DNA of 64,000 nt from an uncultured Prevotella sp. (GTDB taxonomy: Bacteria > Bacteroidota > Bacteroidia > Bacteroidales > Bacteroidaceae), in NCBI GenBank assembly GCA_946612625.1, contig CAMOEW010000003.1:1-64000 (forward strand), written 5' to 3'. Numbering within the stretch: position 1 is the first letter of the stretch; the number at the start of each line of letters is the position of its first letter. This document shows, one piece after another, positions 1-10,134 of the stretch. Below the pieces are notes generated by a model. The model was not told where the DNA came from, ran no database searches, and worked only from the letters and a program-made list of their open reading frames with translations. The translations under genes were made by a program, and so were the position numbers.

Positions 1-2932
1 CAGTCTGTCCAAGCACGATGTTGGCAAGTACTACGAGGTCGGTTCCGTTAACCTGTTCGTCGCCGTTGATGTCGCCACTGATTGCCGGCTTAAGGCTCTT
101 CTTAATCTCGACAATCTTATTTGACATCTCCTCAATATAGAACACAGCATTCTGCAGGTCGGTAAGCTGCTCAAAAGTCTCTGTAGTAGAGAGTGCAGCT
201 ACAGCGTCAACCATACGACGCTCGGCACGACCAATCCAAGTAGCAGCTGCAGCATTGAGAACATCGTCAGCCTTAGCATCGGCAATAATCTGCTCAACAG
301 CCTTTACGCGAGCATTCATATCAGCAAGGAATGCGGCACGGAATGCAGGCTCGGCACCAAGATACTCAAACTTAGTGTCACCGAAGCCATAGTTATTTGC
401 ACCGCCACCAGAAAGGTTAGCCTGCTGGTAAGAATCCATACCGAACTCTACCTCGATAGTATCGGTAGCAGGAGTTGTCTTCTGATAGTAGATTGCATAT
501 TCGCAAGCGTCGTAACCGAGGATAGAAAGTGCAGAACCAGCACCTGAGTTGGATCCACCACCGGCAAGACGATAGCGACTGATAACGGTAACTGAGTCAG
601 CGAGACCGTTCTGGCCGAAGATGAGCTTAACTCCGCCCTTATTATATACTGTATCTGCTACAACACCCTGGTCAGGATCAGCCACTGTTATTGTTGCCAT
701 TACATTGTGCTTGCCAAAGTCTTCGTTAAGCGCGATAGCGTGAGCACGGAACTTATACACGCCAGGATAGGTAATCTTCTTAGTCTGAACAAGCTTGCTT
801 GTCGGGAATGCAGAGTTACCACGCCATACTGCTGTGTAGTAGCCAGCCTCCCAGCCTGCTCCCTGAGTAGATTTCTTAAACTGCTCTTTACCGGAAGTAT
901 TCTCTGTAAATGTCCAGTTCTTGTCAGAATAGCTCTCTGGGTTTGCTGCGAATACCTGAGGTGCAGGATTGTCATAAGAAGCTGTGGTTCCCCAATAAGC
1001 AGCCTTAGTCTCCTTAATCTTTGTTGTCTGTGCATCAAACTTAGTTGTCAGACCTTCAGCCTCACCGTCGATTCCGTCGGGTGCTTCGTCTATCATTTTC
1101 TTTGCTTCGTCAACGGCAGCCTGCAGAGCAGCACGCTCAACATCACCGCCACGACCAGCGTTGTCGGCCAAGAACTGATCAGCATCAGCCACTGCATCCT
1201 TCAGCGTGGTGAAGTAAGCGTTCTTGCTTTCCCAAGTCTGCCAAGCACGCTTAATAGCATTCACCTGAGCAAGAACCTCTGCAGAAACAGAAGTCTGCTC
1301 CTCGTCGAAATAGCGACTCTTGAGAGTTTCTGAATCCACAACATTACCGTCAGCGTCGATAATAGCGTAAGAAGCTTGCAAGGTCGCCTGTGCCAGACCA
1401 ATGGCGACATTGAGAGAATCCTTACCCCAAGGACGGTCGTCAGCCTTAGTCATGGCAGCATATCCCTGAGCTGTTACGATACGGCTTGCAAGTTCTTTCT
1501 GCTGTGCCTGAACATCGCGAATCTCCTGAGCCATCTCGTAGGTATCGTTGTCGACACCGATGCATCGAATCTGCGGGTTACGCAGCTGCAAGTTGCTACC
1601 CTTTCCAGAAGGTGCATTGGTAGGAATATAGGTAACGCCGAAATAGAGAGGCTTGCCAAGATTCTCCTCTGTAACATCGAATGTAACAAGGATGGTCTTA
1701 TAATACTGATTGGCAAGATTACCGCCATAAACAGCCTTAACAGTACCGGCAGCAATGTCTTCATTATTTGCTATTGAATCACCGCCCAAGTGGTTGTAAC
1801 CAACATAGTATGTTGCACCCTCGAATGGAGTGATATAGTCAGGGGTATAGTTCTCGCTCTTGCTTACCATATAGTAGCCTTGAGTCTCAATGGCAAACAT
1901 ATAAGTACCAGCGAAAGTAAGTGGATTAATAGTGTAGTACTGAGTTGCGGATCCTGCACCCATGCCACCTTGTAAACGGTGTCCTATTTCATCGCCGTCA
2001 CCACCACCATTGTTCTTGTGGAACCAGCGACCGCCAGAACCGCTCCAGCCCTCGCCAATTGCATTCTGCTTACGTGTGTCGCCATAAGAATCCCAGCGCT
2101 TCTTACCCTTAAGGATATCGGCAGAGTTAGCGTTCAGCCATGCTGTGAGTTCCACATCAAAGCTTGCAAGCATGTCCTCGATACCGGCCTTGTCGTCAAG
2201 AGCAGAGGGTTCCTGAAGGAAGCCGCGAATCATCTCAACGATACCAAGGAAACCATTCTCTGTATCGTTAACAAACTTACCAGTTGCAATAAGAGCATCG
2301 ATGTAAGCCAATTTACGCTCAAGGATACGGTTGTCATAAACTTCCATTGCCGGATTAACGCTGATGTTAGTAAAGGCAACATCGGTCTCAAACTGAGCGA
2401 AGTTCATAATAAGATACTGTCCGTCTTCAACGACCGTAAAGGTATCAACAGCCTCAGTCCACTCAGACGAGAAACCATGCTTTGTAGCTACACCACGTGC
2501 ACCGTCACCCTTTGTAAGGCTCATGTCGCTGTTGATGAAGAAGTCGGCATAATTGTTGGTGCCAGCTGTAACAGAAGTAGTACCTACAGCTGTACCCTTA
2601 ATCCAATAAGATACGACATACACACCAGGTGTCAATGGAATAGCACGAGTGAACGGGCTTACCGTTGTTGTACCAAGGCTCTGGGCCACAGACTCCCCAT
2701 TCGGTCCCAAACCAGGAACGAAAGACCAGACAGAAGCGTCAACCGGTGTAGCAAGGTCTGTTCCAGAGAATCCCTCAAACGAACCAGACGAAAAGTCACC
2801 ATTGCTGATAAGGTTTTCACCCTGCGTCTTGAACTTCGCAGTCGCTGTGAAGACATACTCCTCTACACCATATGCATAGGAGCTGACTGCACATACAATT
2901 GCCAAAAGTTGCAAAAGTAATCTTTTTTTCAT
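1..2932 (-). CDS. Large secreted protein with N-terminal CBM-like segment and dockerin-like motif near the window edge (partial, runs off left edge)
   Basis: Absent from ORF track because it is open at the edge. Reverse strand from CAT at 2930-2932 gives MKKRLLLQLLAIVCAVSSYAYGVEEYVFTATAKFKTQGENLISNGDFSSGSFEGFSG...; the frame checked at both ends ends in ...KPAISGDINGDEQVNGTDLVVLANIVLGQT, a type I dockerin-like Ca-binding half-repeat. Confidence 0.8.
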   Translation of the reverse strand, partial: MKKRLLLQLLAIVCAVSSYAYGVEEYVFTATAKFKTQGENLISNGDFSSGSFEGFSGTDLATPVDASVWSFVPGLGPNGESVAQSLGTTTVSPFTRAIPLTPGVYVVSYWIKGTAVGTTSVTAGTNNYADFFINSDMSLTKGDGARGVATKHGFSSEWTEAVDTFTVVEDGQYLIMNFAQFETDVAFTNISVNPAMEVYDNRILERKLAYIDALIATGKFVNDTENGFLGIVEMIRGFLQEPSALDDKAGIEDMLASFDVELTAWLNANSADILKGKKRWDSYGDTRKQNAIGEGWSGSGGRWFHKNNGGGDGDEIGHRLQGGMGAGSATQYYTINPLTFAGTYMFAIETQGYYMVSKSENYTPDYITPFEGATYYVGYNHLGGDSIANNEDIAAGTVKAVYGGNLANQYYKTILVTFDVTEENLGKPLYFGVTYIPTNAPSGKGSNLQLRNPQIRCIGVDNDTYEMAQEIRDVQAQQKELASRIVTAQGYAAMTKADDRPWGKDSLNVAIGLAQATLQASYAIIDADGNVVDSETLKSRYFDEEQTSVSAEVLAQVNAIKRAWQTWESKNAYFTTLKDAVADADQFLADNAGRGGDVERAALQAAVDEAKKMIDEAPDGIDGEAEGLTTKFDAQTTKIKETKAAYWGTTASYDNPAPQVFAANPESYSDKNWTFTENTSGKEQFKKSTQGAGWEAGYYTAVWRGNSAFPTSKLVQTKKITYPGVYKFRAHAIALNEDFGKHNVMATITVADPDQGVVADTVYNKGGVKLIFGQNGLADSVTVISRYRLAGGGSNSGAGSALSILGYDACEYAIYYQKTTPATDTIEVEFGMDSYQQANLSGGGANNYGFGDTKFEYLGAEPAFRAAFLADMNARVKAVEQIIADAKADDVLNAAAATWIGRAERRMVDAVAALSTTETFEQLTDLQNAVFYIEEMSNKIVEIKKSLKPAISGDINGDEQVNGTDLVVLANIVLGQT

Positions 2933-3003
2933 AATTACAAAATTTAGTTATTAATAAAAAATCAATATATATATATCCGTATCGATTGTTCGTCGTTCGG
3001 ATG

Positions 3004-3011
3004 CAAAGATA
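3004..3011 (-). promoter_or_regulatory. Bacteroidetes -7 box (TATCTTTG) for the <1..2932 gene
   Basis: CAAAGATA on plus strand, about 70 bp upstream of the start codon; matches TAnnTTTG. Confidence 0.5.
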
Positions 3012-3050
3012 GCAATTTTCTTTTTATCCGCAAAGAAAATTGCTATCTTT
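3005..3050. repeat. Perfect 19-bp inverted repeat (8-nt loop) overlapping the -7 box
   Basis: AAAGATAGCAATTTTCTTT (3005-3023), TTATCCGC, AAAGAAAATTGCTATCTTT (3032-3050). Confidence 0.9.
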
Positions 3051-3080
3051 TTTAAAATTTAACTTTAAAAATTGTATGTG

Positions 3081-6000
3081 TCACCTTTTCATGACCTTAA
3101 TTATCTCCGTCTTGTTCTGATTCTTCATCTTAACAATGTACGTTCCGGCGCCTAACGGCTGGTTCATGACATCAAGTGCAGCTTTAGCCTTGACAGATGC
3201 AAACCTGCCAACGAGCGAGCCGCTGAGAGTATAAACCTCGCAGTCAACGAAAGCATCTGAAGAGATAGTACTGATACCTGTTGCTGCCACCACCTTCAGC
3301 ACACTCTTTTTCTGGGCAGCCTGACTGGTATCCCATGCCAGTCCGTCGGGCAATACAGGCAGGTCGAATTTCGGAGTTCCGGCATAGCTCACCGAAGCGT
3401 TCCAGAGTGTGAACTCGTCACCCTCGGCAGGAGTATATCCGTTAAGAAGAATTACCTTCACCGTACCGTTCATGCTCAGAGCCACAGGCGTGAAGAGCGA
3501 CTGTTTTGTTGCATTAAACAGATAGGTGATTGTTCCACCCTCCGAAACAGTCGTCATTGCCGTTGAGCGGATTTCACCAGGTGTGGTCTCGTTGGTATAA
3601 GAGGCACATGGAACAAGTTCGCCGCCATCCTGTATATAGAGAGCTGCCATCTTTCCCTGTCCTACGATACGTCCCTTGTCTTTGATATAAACAGCACTCG
3701 TTCCTGTCACTGGTGTTGAGAAAGCTGCATTGTTGAATGTCACCGTTCCCTCTTCTACGGTGAGCTTGCCTGTCAGCTTACCAAGGGTAATCATTGTCAT
3801 CTTACCAGCACCTCGCTTGATTACCGGTGCTGATATATTGGTATTGAGGTAGAAATTGTCACCATTACCGCCAAGTATGTACGAGCCCGTTCCGGCAAGT
3901 GTGCCTGTGCCTGTGAGCTTGCCTATCGGGAAGTCCTTTCCCTGGTTGTTTACCGTCAGACCAGCAGTCACGTTAAGCGTTGCATTAGGCAGACCGTATG
4001 TGTTGCGGAAATCGAATGTAGGGTCGTCGCTCGGCTTGTTCTGACGCAAGTTCTTGTTCACATTCACCGTTCCCTTGAACTCGCTCCAATCGCCTTCCCA
4101 ATATGCGCGCACGCCACCTGAATAGACGTTAAACGTACCTTCTCCAAGGAGTTTTCCACGATATACTCCACGGTATGAACCGTAGAATGTTCCTGTCTTC
4201 AGTTTCTCAACGACGAAGGTTGCATTATTGGTGACTCCAGAGCCATCCTCCATATTTGCTCCCCAAACGACGCCACCCTCGAACTGCACAGTGTCGGGCA
4301 ACTGGTCGATATTCGACAGAAGGACAGAATTGACACGGCCGCCCTTTGCTATTATTTTGCGGAAAGTGTTAGATGTTCCGAGAGTGAGAGAACCTGCACT
4401 TGTCTTAGTCACTACTGCATTCGTTCCTAAAAGTCCCTTGTTGAACGTGAACGTCATAGACGACGGAACGTCGATTGTCACATTTCCGTTGACATAGAAT
4501 CTCTGATCGGTAATTATTGGCATTGTGTTGCTTAATATTGCCCCGTCGTTAAGAGTGACAGTACTTGAAACATTTCCAAGTGCGCCATATCTGGTGCCGC
4601 TGTTGTTGGCAAGTGCTTTAACAACGACCTTACCACCATTTATGATTGTACTCTTTATTCGGTTCTCGTTGGTAAGCGTCACCGTACGCGTACCGTTCTT
4701 TATAAAGTCGGGAGTTCCAAGGATGCTGTCGCCAGAGAAACTATAGTCCTTGACGTTATTGTCAATAATCATACGTCCGGGAGCCACAGCACCTTCAACC
4801 ACGACATTTGTGACTGCAGCGTTGTCATTAAACGTGATGGTGTCGTTGACAGCAGCATAGTCAGCCTCGCCGTCACGCAAGAAGTTCTTCGTCATTGCAC
4901 GATCCCAAGTGCTCTCGCTTTCCGTACCATTCCATACCACGGAGTTTGCCTCGCGCATATAGTCCATAATGAGGTATAGCTTTCCGTCCTCTAACTCAAG
5001 CAAGTACCGGCCGTTCTGAATACCCTCAATAAGAATATCTTTCAGGTTACCTTCTACCGAGCCAACATTTCCAAGCAGATATTTGCCGTTTGGCAAAGTA
5101 GCGGCTCCACGGAATTCGAACACAGGTGTGCGGTAGTGTGGCCCGTTCTCCCAAGTTTTTTTCTCAATGATAATCTTGGAGGCGTTGACATTGTCAACAT
5201 TTGTTCCGTTTACGTCAAAAACGATGCGCGAACCAAATCCGAGCGAAAGGGCAGAGACAGTAACACTTCCTACATTATCCTTGCCACCAGGGTAGATTGT
5301 GGCGTTATAATCGGCCTTCAATCCGCCAAGGAATTGTCCGCCATTACTGATGAGCGTCGTATGACGGTTCAGCCATACCGGACTGCTTTCCATCGTACCG
5401 TCAAACTGTAGCGTGCCGTTCCACACATCGGTATTGCCGGTATATTTCTCAGTAACTTTAGGAAGCACAAGTGTTCCCTCGCCCTGCTTTACCACTCTTG
5501 TGGCTCCTGTGAAGGCTCCACCTGTAAGCGTATGTGTATAATATATATATGTACGCGCGGGAGACTTTGGCGTTGCTGCCGTTGCCTGCTTGCTACCAGT
5601 ACCCTGTACCCAGCAATTAGCCACGTCGGTAACGATGTATGGCGACGCGCCGTCCTGCACGTTGATAGTCAGGTCTTCATCGTCACAGATGAGCAGATGA
5701 TTATCAGTAGTTCCTATTGAACCACCATTGGCAACCTTCACGCGTCCACGCTCCATCAATGGCGGCGGAGCCATAGTGATGCCTTCCAGTTCGCCAAGGA
5801 AGAAGCTGGGATGAGGCGGCTGGTTGTAGCCCACACATTGCCAAGCCATTGCGTTGCGATACTCATGGTCGTGCCACAGAGTATATATAGGATACTGTGT
5901 GGAATAGTTGGTCGCATAAATGCGCAGTGCCGTATTGTCAGCAAGACGTAGAACAAGTTCCTCACGCCAGTCGCCGAGGATGTCACCCTGAGCAGAAGGA

Positions 6001-7703
6001 TTACACTTAGTCCAGTTGTTGGTGATGGCATCAAACTGTGCAATTTGTACACCACCCCATTTAAATATATTTCCGGGGCGGTTGGCACCATTCTTCGAAT
6101 TAAAGATTTCGTCGAGTAGGTCGTCGTCCCAGAATATTCTGTTATTAAGGTTTGCGTAGTTACCCGACATTTCATCACCGTTGGTAACAATCACCTTATC
6201 GGTAGAGAGTCCGATTACTCCTGACGACACACTGCGCCCCTGTCCTCCGGGAATATTATTCGAGAAGTTTCCTGCCAATGAACGTCCGTCGTCACCACCG
6301 TCGCTCTTGCGGTAATACAATTCACCCGTCGTTGCGTTCCAGTAGGAGTTACCCTCCGACCCCTCAAGACATGTAAACTGCTCGAGTCCCCAACGGTATG
6401 GGTCAAGATCGCCACAATGCTGGGCGTCACCATGTCCGAGTCCGGTCGTAGCCAGTCCGAAGCCTGTATCGTCAATCGTCATGCTTCCGAACATTATCTC
6501 ATCGCGTCCGTCGAGATCGACATCAGCAATCTGGAAGTTGTGGAAACCGTTTCCGAACCATGGAGACTTGCCGTCATAGCAGTTCCAACGCCAACGCTGA
6601 GTCAGTTCGTGTGTCATCGGGTTCACATCAAGTGCACACATCTTATGACGTGTGTAGCATCCTCTTGCAAAAAACATGCTCGGTTTTACACCGTCGAGAT
6701 AGGGAGCACCCATGTAAATTTTCAGCGAGCGGTGTCCGGTATCAGCCTTTCCCCAAATTTTTGCATATTCTGTTGAGGTGGCATTATCCACATCAGCGGC
6801 TTCGCCGACCTCGAAGCGAGGAAGTGGGAACGCCATCGGAGTGAAATTGTCACTTGTGCCGTCCCAGCCGTAAGGCTCACCCGTCTCACCATTTATATAA
6901 AGCAGGTACTCCTTGCCATGATGAGTATATTCATCACGTGGAGCGTAGTAGCTCATGTCGCCGATATTAATGGTTTTTCCGCTCTTGGTATGTATAATCA
7001 TGTTATCGGCAGCGCGCATTACCATCTCTGCCTTTCCATCCATATCCCAGTCGTAGCCAATCATATCCCACTGCTCGTCAGGACCTGCCATCAAGTTCGG
7101 TCCGAGGTCAATCCACCAAAGGCGTGTTCCGTCAATCTTATAGCACTCATAAAGGTTGAAGTCGGTAGTGTTACCCGAAGAGTTCAGGTTTCCCTGATTA
7201 TTGTTACGCTTCACAATAAATTCCGTAATTCCATCGCCGGTAACGTCGGCAAGCGACACATCATTGATAGTATATCCTGGAGTAGTAGTGTCTGTACCAC
7301 CGCTATTACCTGCTACAGAGTTGGCAATAGTCTTTCCGGCACGATTCACCACCGGTTTCATCAGCACATCAAAATAATTGGTTGTCCATCCATAAACAGC
7401 AGCAGACTTTTCCTTAGCCACACCCCTTACTACAGGCTCCACCTGATAAGAAGCCGCAGCACTACCAGAAGGGTCAACATAGTTTGACACATCGAGCGGT
7501 CCGGCAATCTTGGTTCCGTTGCGGTAGAGATTATACTGCGTATCGTAATACTCTTCACCGAACTTACGCCAACTGACAAGATAGCCTCCGTCTCTTGCAG
7601 GAACTCCCACGATGCCACGGTCAAGCTTGTCGGTAAATCTTTGTGCACTTACTCCCACTGACACTGAAGCCATAGCGAGCAGCAATAAAAGCTTTTTCAT
7701 CAT
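3081..7703 (-). CDS. PL11-type rhamnogalacturonan lyase fused to a long beta-strand-repeat region and T9SS-like C-terminal domain
   Basis: 1540 aa with signal peptide; N-terminal half resembles PL11 (ADVTGDG..EFIVKRN, DVDLDGRDEIMFGSM, GDWREELVLR, WQCVGYNQPPHPSFFLG); C-terminal half has G/N/T-rich beta repeats; tail GAGTYIVKMKNQNKTEIIKVMKR. Confidence 0.85.
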   Translation of the reverse strand: MMKKLLLLLAMASVSVGVSAQRFTDKLDRGIVGVPARDGGYLVSWRKFGEEYYDTQYNLYRNGTKIAGPLDVSNYVDPSGSAAASYQVEPVVRGVAKEKSAAVYGWTTNYFDVLMKPVVNRAGKTIANSVAGNSGGTDTTTPGYTINDVSLADVTGDGITEFIVKRNNNQGNLNSSGNTTDFNLYECYKIDGTRLWWIDLGPNLMAGPDEQWDMIGYDWDMDGKAEMVMRAADNMIIHTKSGKTINIGDMSYYAPRDEYTHHGKEYLLYINGETGEPYGWDGTSDNFTPMAFPLPRFEVGEAADVDNATSTEYAKIWGKADTGHRSLKIYMGAPYLDGVKPSMFFARGCYTRHKMCALDVNPMTHELTQRWRWNCYDGKSPWFGNGFHNFQIADVDLDGRDEIMFGSMTIDDTGFGLATTGLGHGDAQHCGDLDPYRWGLEQFTCLEGSEGNSYWNATTGELYYRKSDGGDDGRSLAGNFSNNIPGGQGRSVSSGVIGLSTDKVIVTNGDEMSGNYANLNNRIFWDDDLLDEIFNSKNGANRPGNIFKWGGVQIAQFDAITNNWTKCNPSAQGDILGDWREELVLRLADNTALRIYATNYSTQYPIYTLWHDHEYRNAMAWQCVGYNQPPHPSFFLGELEGITMAPPPLMERGRVKVANGGSIGTTDNHLLICDDEDLTINVQDGASPYIVTDVANCWVQGTGSKQATAATPKSPARTYIYYTHTLTGGAFTGATRVVKQGEGTLVLPKVTEKYTGNTDVWNGTLQFDGTMESSPVWLNRHTTLISNGGQFLGGLKADYNATIYPGGKDNVGSVTVSALSLGFGSRIVFDVNGTNVDNVNASKIIIEKKTWENGPHYRTPVFEFRGAATLPNGKYLLGNVGSVEGNLKDILIEGIQNGRYLLELEDGKLYLIMDYMREANSVVWNGTESESTWDRAMTKNFLRDGEADYAAVNDTITFNDNAAVTNVVVEGAVAPGRMIIDNNVKDYSFSGDSILGTPDFIKNGTRTVTLTNENRIKSTIINGGKVVVKALANNSGTRYGALGNVSSTVTLNDGAILSNTMPIITDQRFYVNGNVTIDVPSSMTFTFNKGLLGTNAVVTKTSAGSLTLGTSNTFRKIIAKGGRVNSVLLSNIDQLPDTVQFEGGVVWGANMEDGSGVTNNATFVVEKLKTGTFYGSYRGVYRGKLLGEGTFNVYSGGVRAYWEGDWSEFKGTVNVNKNLRQNKPSDDPTFDFRNTYGLPNATLNVTAGLTVNNQGKDFPIGKLTGTGTLAGTGSYILGGNGDNFYLNTNISAPVIKRGAGKMTMITLGKLTGKLTVEEGTVTFNNAAFSTPVTGTSAVYIKDKGRIVGQGKMAALYIQDGGELVPCASYTNETTPGEIRSTAMTTVSEGGTITYLFNATKQSLFTPVALSMNGTVKVILLNGYTPAEGDEFTLWNASVSYAGTPKFDLPVLPDGLAWDTSQAAQKKSVLKVVAATGISTISSDAFVDCEVYTLSGSLVGRFASVKAKAALDVMNQPLGAGTYIVKMKNQNKTEIIKVMKR

Positions 7704-7834
7704 ATTAATAGTTGTTTAGTTATTAACTTCATTATTCGGTGCAAATTTACTTATAATTTTTGAATATCACTCCTTTTTGGATGTAAAATTTCACTTTTTT
7801 ACCATGTTTACGAACCTAATTTAAAAAAAAATCG

Positions 7835-7842
7835 TATTTTTG
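7835..7842 (+). promoter_or_regulatory. -7 box TATTTTTG upstream of PL11 gene
   Basis: TAnnTTTG match about 34 bp before ATG 7876. Confidence 0.4.
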
Positions 7843-7875
7843 CAGACGCAAAACGATACTAAAACAACTTTATAT

Positions 7876-10125
7876 ATGAAAAAAATCATTACCACAGCAT
7901 TGATTGCGGCATTGCCGATATTATCGCAAGCCCAGATTACTCCTGTAAGCCAGATGGAGAAACTCGACCGTGGTGCAGTAGCCTTGAAGTCATCAGGCAC
8001 AGGCATCTTCATCTCCTGGCGACTGTTAGGCACCGACGACAAAGGGCAAACGACCTTCGACCTTCTCCGAGGCAGTACGACGATAGCTAAGAATCTCAAG
8101 CGCACGAACTATGTTGATACCGGCGGTACAACTGCTTCTGAATACACTATCGTAGTAAATGTAAACGGCGAAGAGACCGAACGTGTCAGCGGCATCAAGC
8201 CATGGACATCAGCATACAAGACACTTTCTCTCGACCGTCCCGCCAACGGAATAGGTAACTGCACCTACACTCCTAACGACATGAGCGTAGGCGACGTGGA
8301 TGGTGACGGGCAGTATGAGATTGTCGTCAAGTGGGATCCCATCAACTCGAAAGACAACAGCCAAAGCGGAGTCACCGGCAACGTATATCTCGATGCCTAT
8401 AAGATGGATGGCAGCAAACTGTGGCGCATCGACCTCGGGCGCAACATCCGTGCCGGTGCTCACTACACCCAATTCCTCGTATATGACTTCAACAAAGACG
8501 GCAAGGCTGAGGTGATGTGCAAAACTGCCCCAGGGAGCATTGACGGAAGCGGAACATACGTCAACCAGGCTGCTACCGACGCTACAATCAAGTCGCACGA
8601 CAACAGCAAGAGTTACGTCAACGAGAACGGATATGTCACCGACGGTCCGGAATATCTCACGGTTTTCAACGGCGAGACAGGTAAGGCCATCCACACAATC
8701 TGGTATCTTCCCAACCGTGCCGGACTGTTCAACCAGAGCAGTGCCTGGCTCACCACGAACTATTGGGGAAAAGCTAATGACAACGGGAACCGTTCTGACC
8801 GTTTCCTTGCTGCCGTGGCTTATCTTGACGGAGCCGACAAGAACCCGAGCGGTGTTTTCTCACGCGGTTATTACATGAGGGCATTTGTTTGGGCTGTGGA
8901 TTTCGACGGTGAGCAACTGCACACCAAATGGCTGCATCACAGTCACAGTGCCAACCATACCTATCGCTATCTCGGCGACAACCTCGAAATCCAGCGCGGC
9001 TACAACGGTGTCATCGATTATGACGAGGTACGTACCAAGAGTAATGGCTTGGGCAATACCGCCGGCACTACGACATCATCATCCAACAGTGGCGGAGCCG
9101 GCAGCAACACTATGTACAGCAACGGCAACCACAACCTCTCAATCGCCGACGTCGATGGCGACGGTAAAGATGAAATCATTTGGGGTTCGGCTGCTCTCGA
9201 TGACAACGGACGTATGCTATACAGCGTTGGTTACGGACATGGAGATGCCATCCATCTTGGCGACCTCGACCCCACACGTCCCGGTCTGGAAGTGTTCGAT
9301 GTGCATGAGGAGAAAATCAACAACGGACTGGGCTGCTGGGACGTTCATGATGCCGCTACCGGAGAGATACTACATAAGGGCGGAGCCGATAATGCCGATA
9401 ACGGACGCGGCGTTGCTGCCGACATCGATTCGAAAAACCTTGGATACGAATTCTGGTCGTCGAACACTAAGGATGAAAGTACCGGAAAAGAGCTTGACGA
9501 CAACCGGCACCCCCGCAGTGCCGTCACCGGCAACAAAGTAATATCCAAGACATGCTCCGTGAACTTCCGTATTTATTGGGACGGTGATGCACAAGACGAG
9601 CTGTTCAATGCCAGTTATACCGGTTCTGCAGACGACCCGGCAAACTTTGTCTCCTCACCATATATTGAGAAATGGAGTGGCAGCAGTTTTTCAAAGCTCA
9701 AAGAGTTCAAAGACTTTGGCTCGCAGACATGCAACACCACCAAATGTACTCCCTGCCTTCAGGCAGACATCCTTGGCGACTGGCGCGAGGAACTTATAAT
9801 GTGGAATCATGACAATCCTGCCGAGATACAGATTTTCACCACCAATACAACTTCCCAGTATGCCGTACCATGCTTGATGCACGATCATGTCTATCGCATG
9901 GGCATTGCATGGCAGCAGACATCATACAACCAGCCTCCCCACCTTGGCTACTATCTGCCCTACTACCTTGACGGCACGCTGAGCGGCATTAACGACGTCT
10001 CGTATCGAAATGACAATAGAGAACTGACAACAGACAAGCCTGTATTCAACCTTAACGGTCAGCGCGTAGCTAATCCGTCACACGGACTTTACATCATCGA
10101 CAACAAGAAATTACTCATCAAATAA
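7876..10125 (+). CDS. Rhamnogalacturonan lyase, PL11 family, secreted
   Basis: Track ORF begins at a TTG (7840); ATG at 7876 gives the signal peptide MKKIITTALIAALPILSQAQ. MSVGDVDGDGQYEIVVKWDP, GDWREELIMW, WQQTSYNQPPHLGYYLP are PL11-like; tail NLNGQRVANPSHGLYIIDNKKLLIK. Confidence 0.9.
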   Translation: MKKIITTALIAALPILSQAQITPVSQMEKLDRGAVALKSSGTGIFISWRLLGTDDKGQTTFDLLRGSTTIAKNLKRTNYVDTGGTTASEYTIVVNVNGEETERVSGIKPWTSAYKTLSLDRPANGIGNCTYTPNDMSVGDVDGDGQYEIVVKWDPINSKDNSQSGVTGNVYLDAYKMDGSKLWRIDLGRNIRAGAHYTQFLVYDFNKDGKAEVMCKTAPGSIDGSGTYVNQAATDATIKSHDNSKSYVNENGYVTDGPEYLTVFNGETGKAIHTIWYLPNRAGLFNQSSAWLTTNYWGKANDNGNRSDRFLAAVAYLDGADKNPSGVFSRGYYMRAFVWAVDFDGEQLHTKWLHHSHSANHTYRYLGDNLEIQRGYNGVIDYDEVRTKSNGLGNTAGTTTSSSNSGGAGSNTMYSNGNHNLSIADVDGDGKDEIIWGSAALDDNGRMLYSVGYGHGDAIHLGDLDPTRPGLEVFDVHEEKINNGLGCWDVHDAATGEILHKGGADNADNGRGVAADIDSKNLGYEFWSSNTKDESTGKELDDNRHPRSAVTGNKVISKTCSVNFRIYWDGDAQDELFNASYTGSADDPANFVSSPYIEKWSGSSFSKLKEFKDFGSQTCNTTKCTPCLQADILGDWREELIMWNHDNPAEIQIFTTNTTSQYAVPCLMHDHVYRMGIAWQQTSYNQPPHLGYYLPYYLDGTLSGINDVSYRNDNRELTTDKPVFNLNGQRVANPSHGLYIIDNKKLLIK

Positions 10126-10134
10126 CTACACTAC

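Noticed and set aside
707-2920. Plus-strand ORFs (208, 133, 61 and 313 aa) in the track
   Set aside because: Antisense shadows of the open minus-strand gene <1..2932, which has signal peptide, recognisable domains and a promoter.
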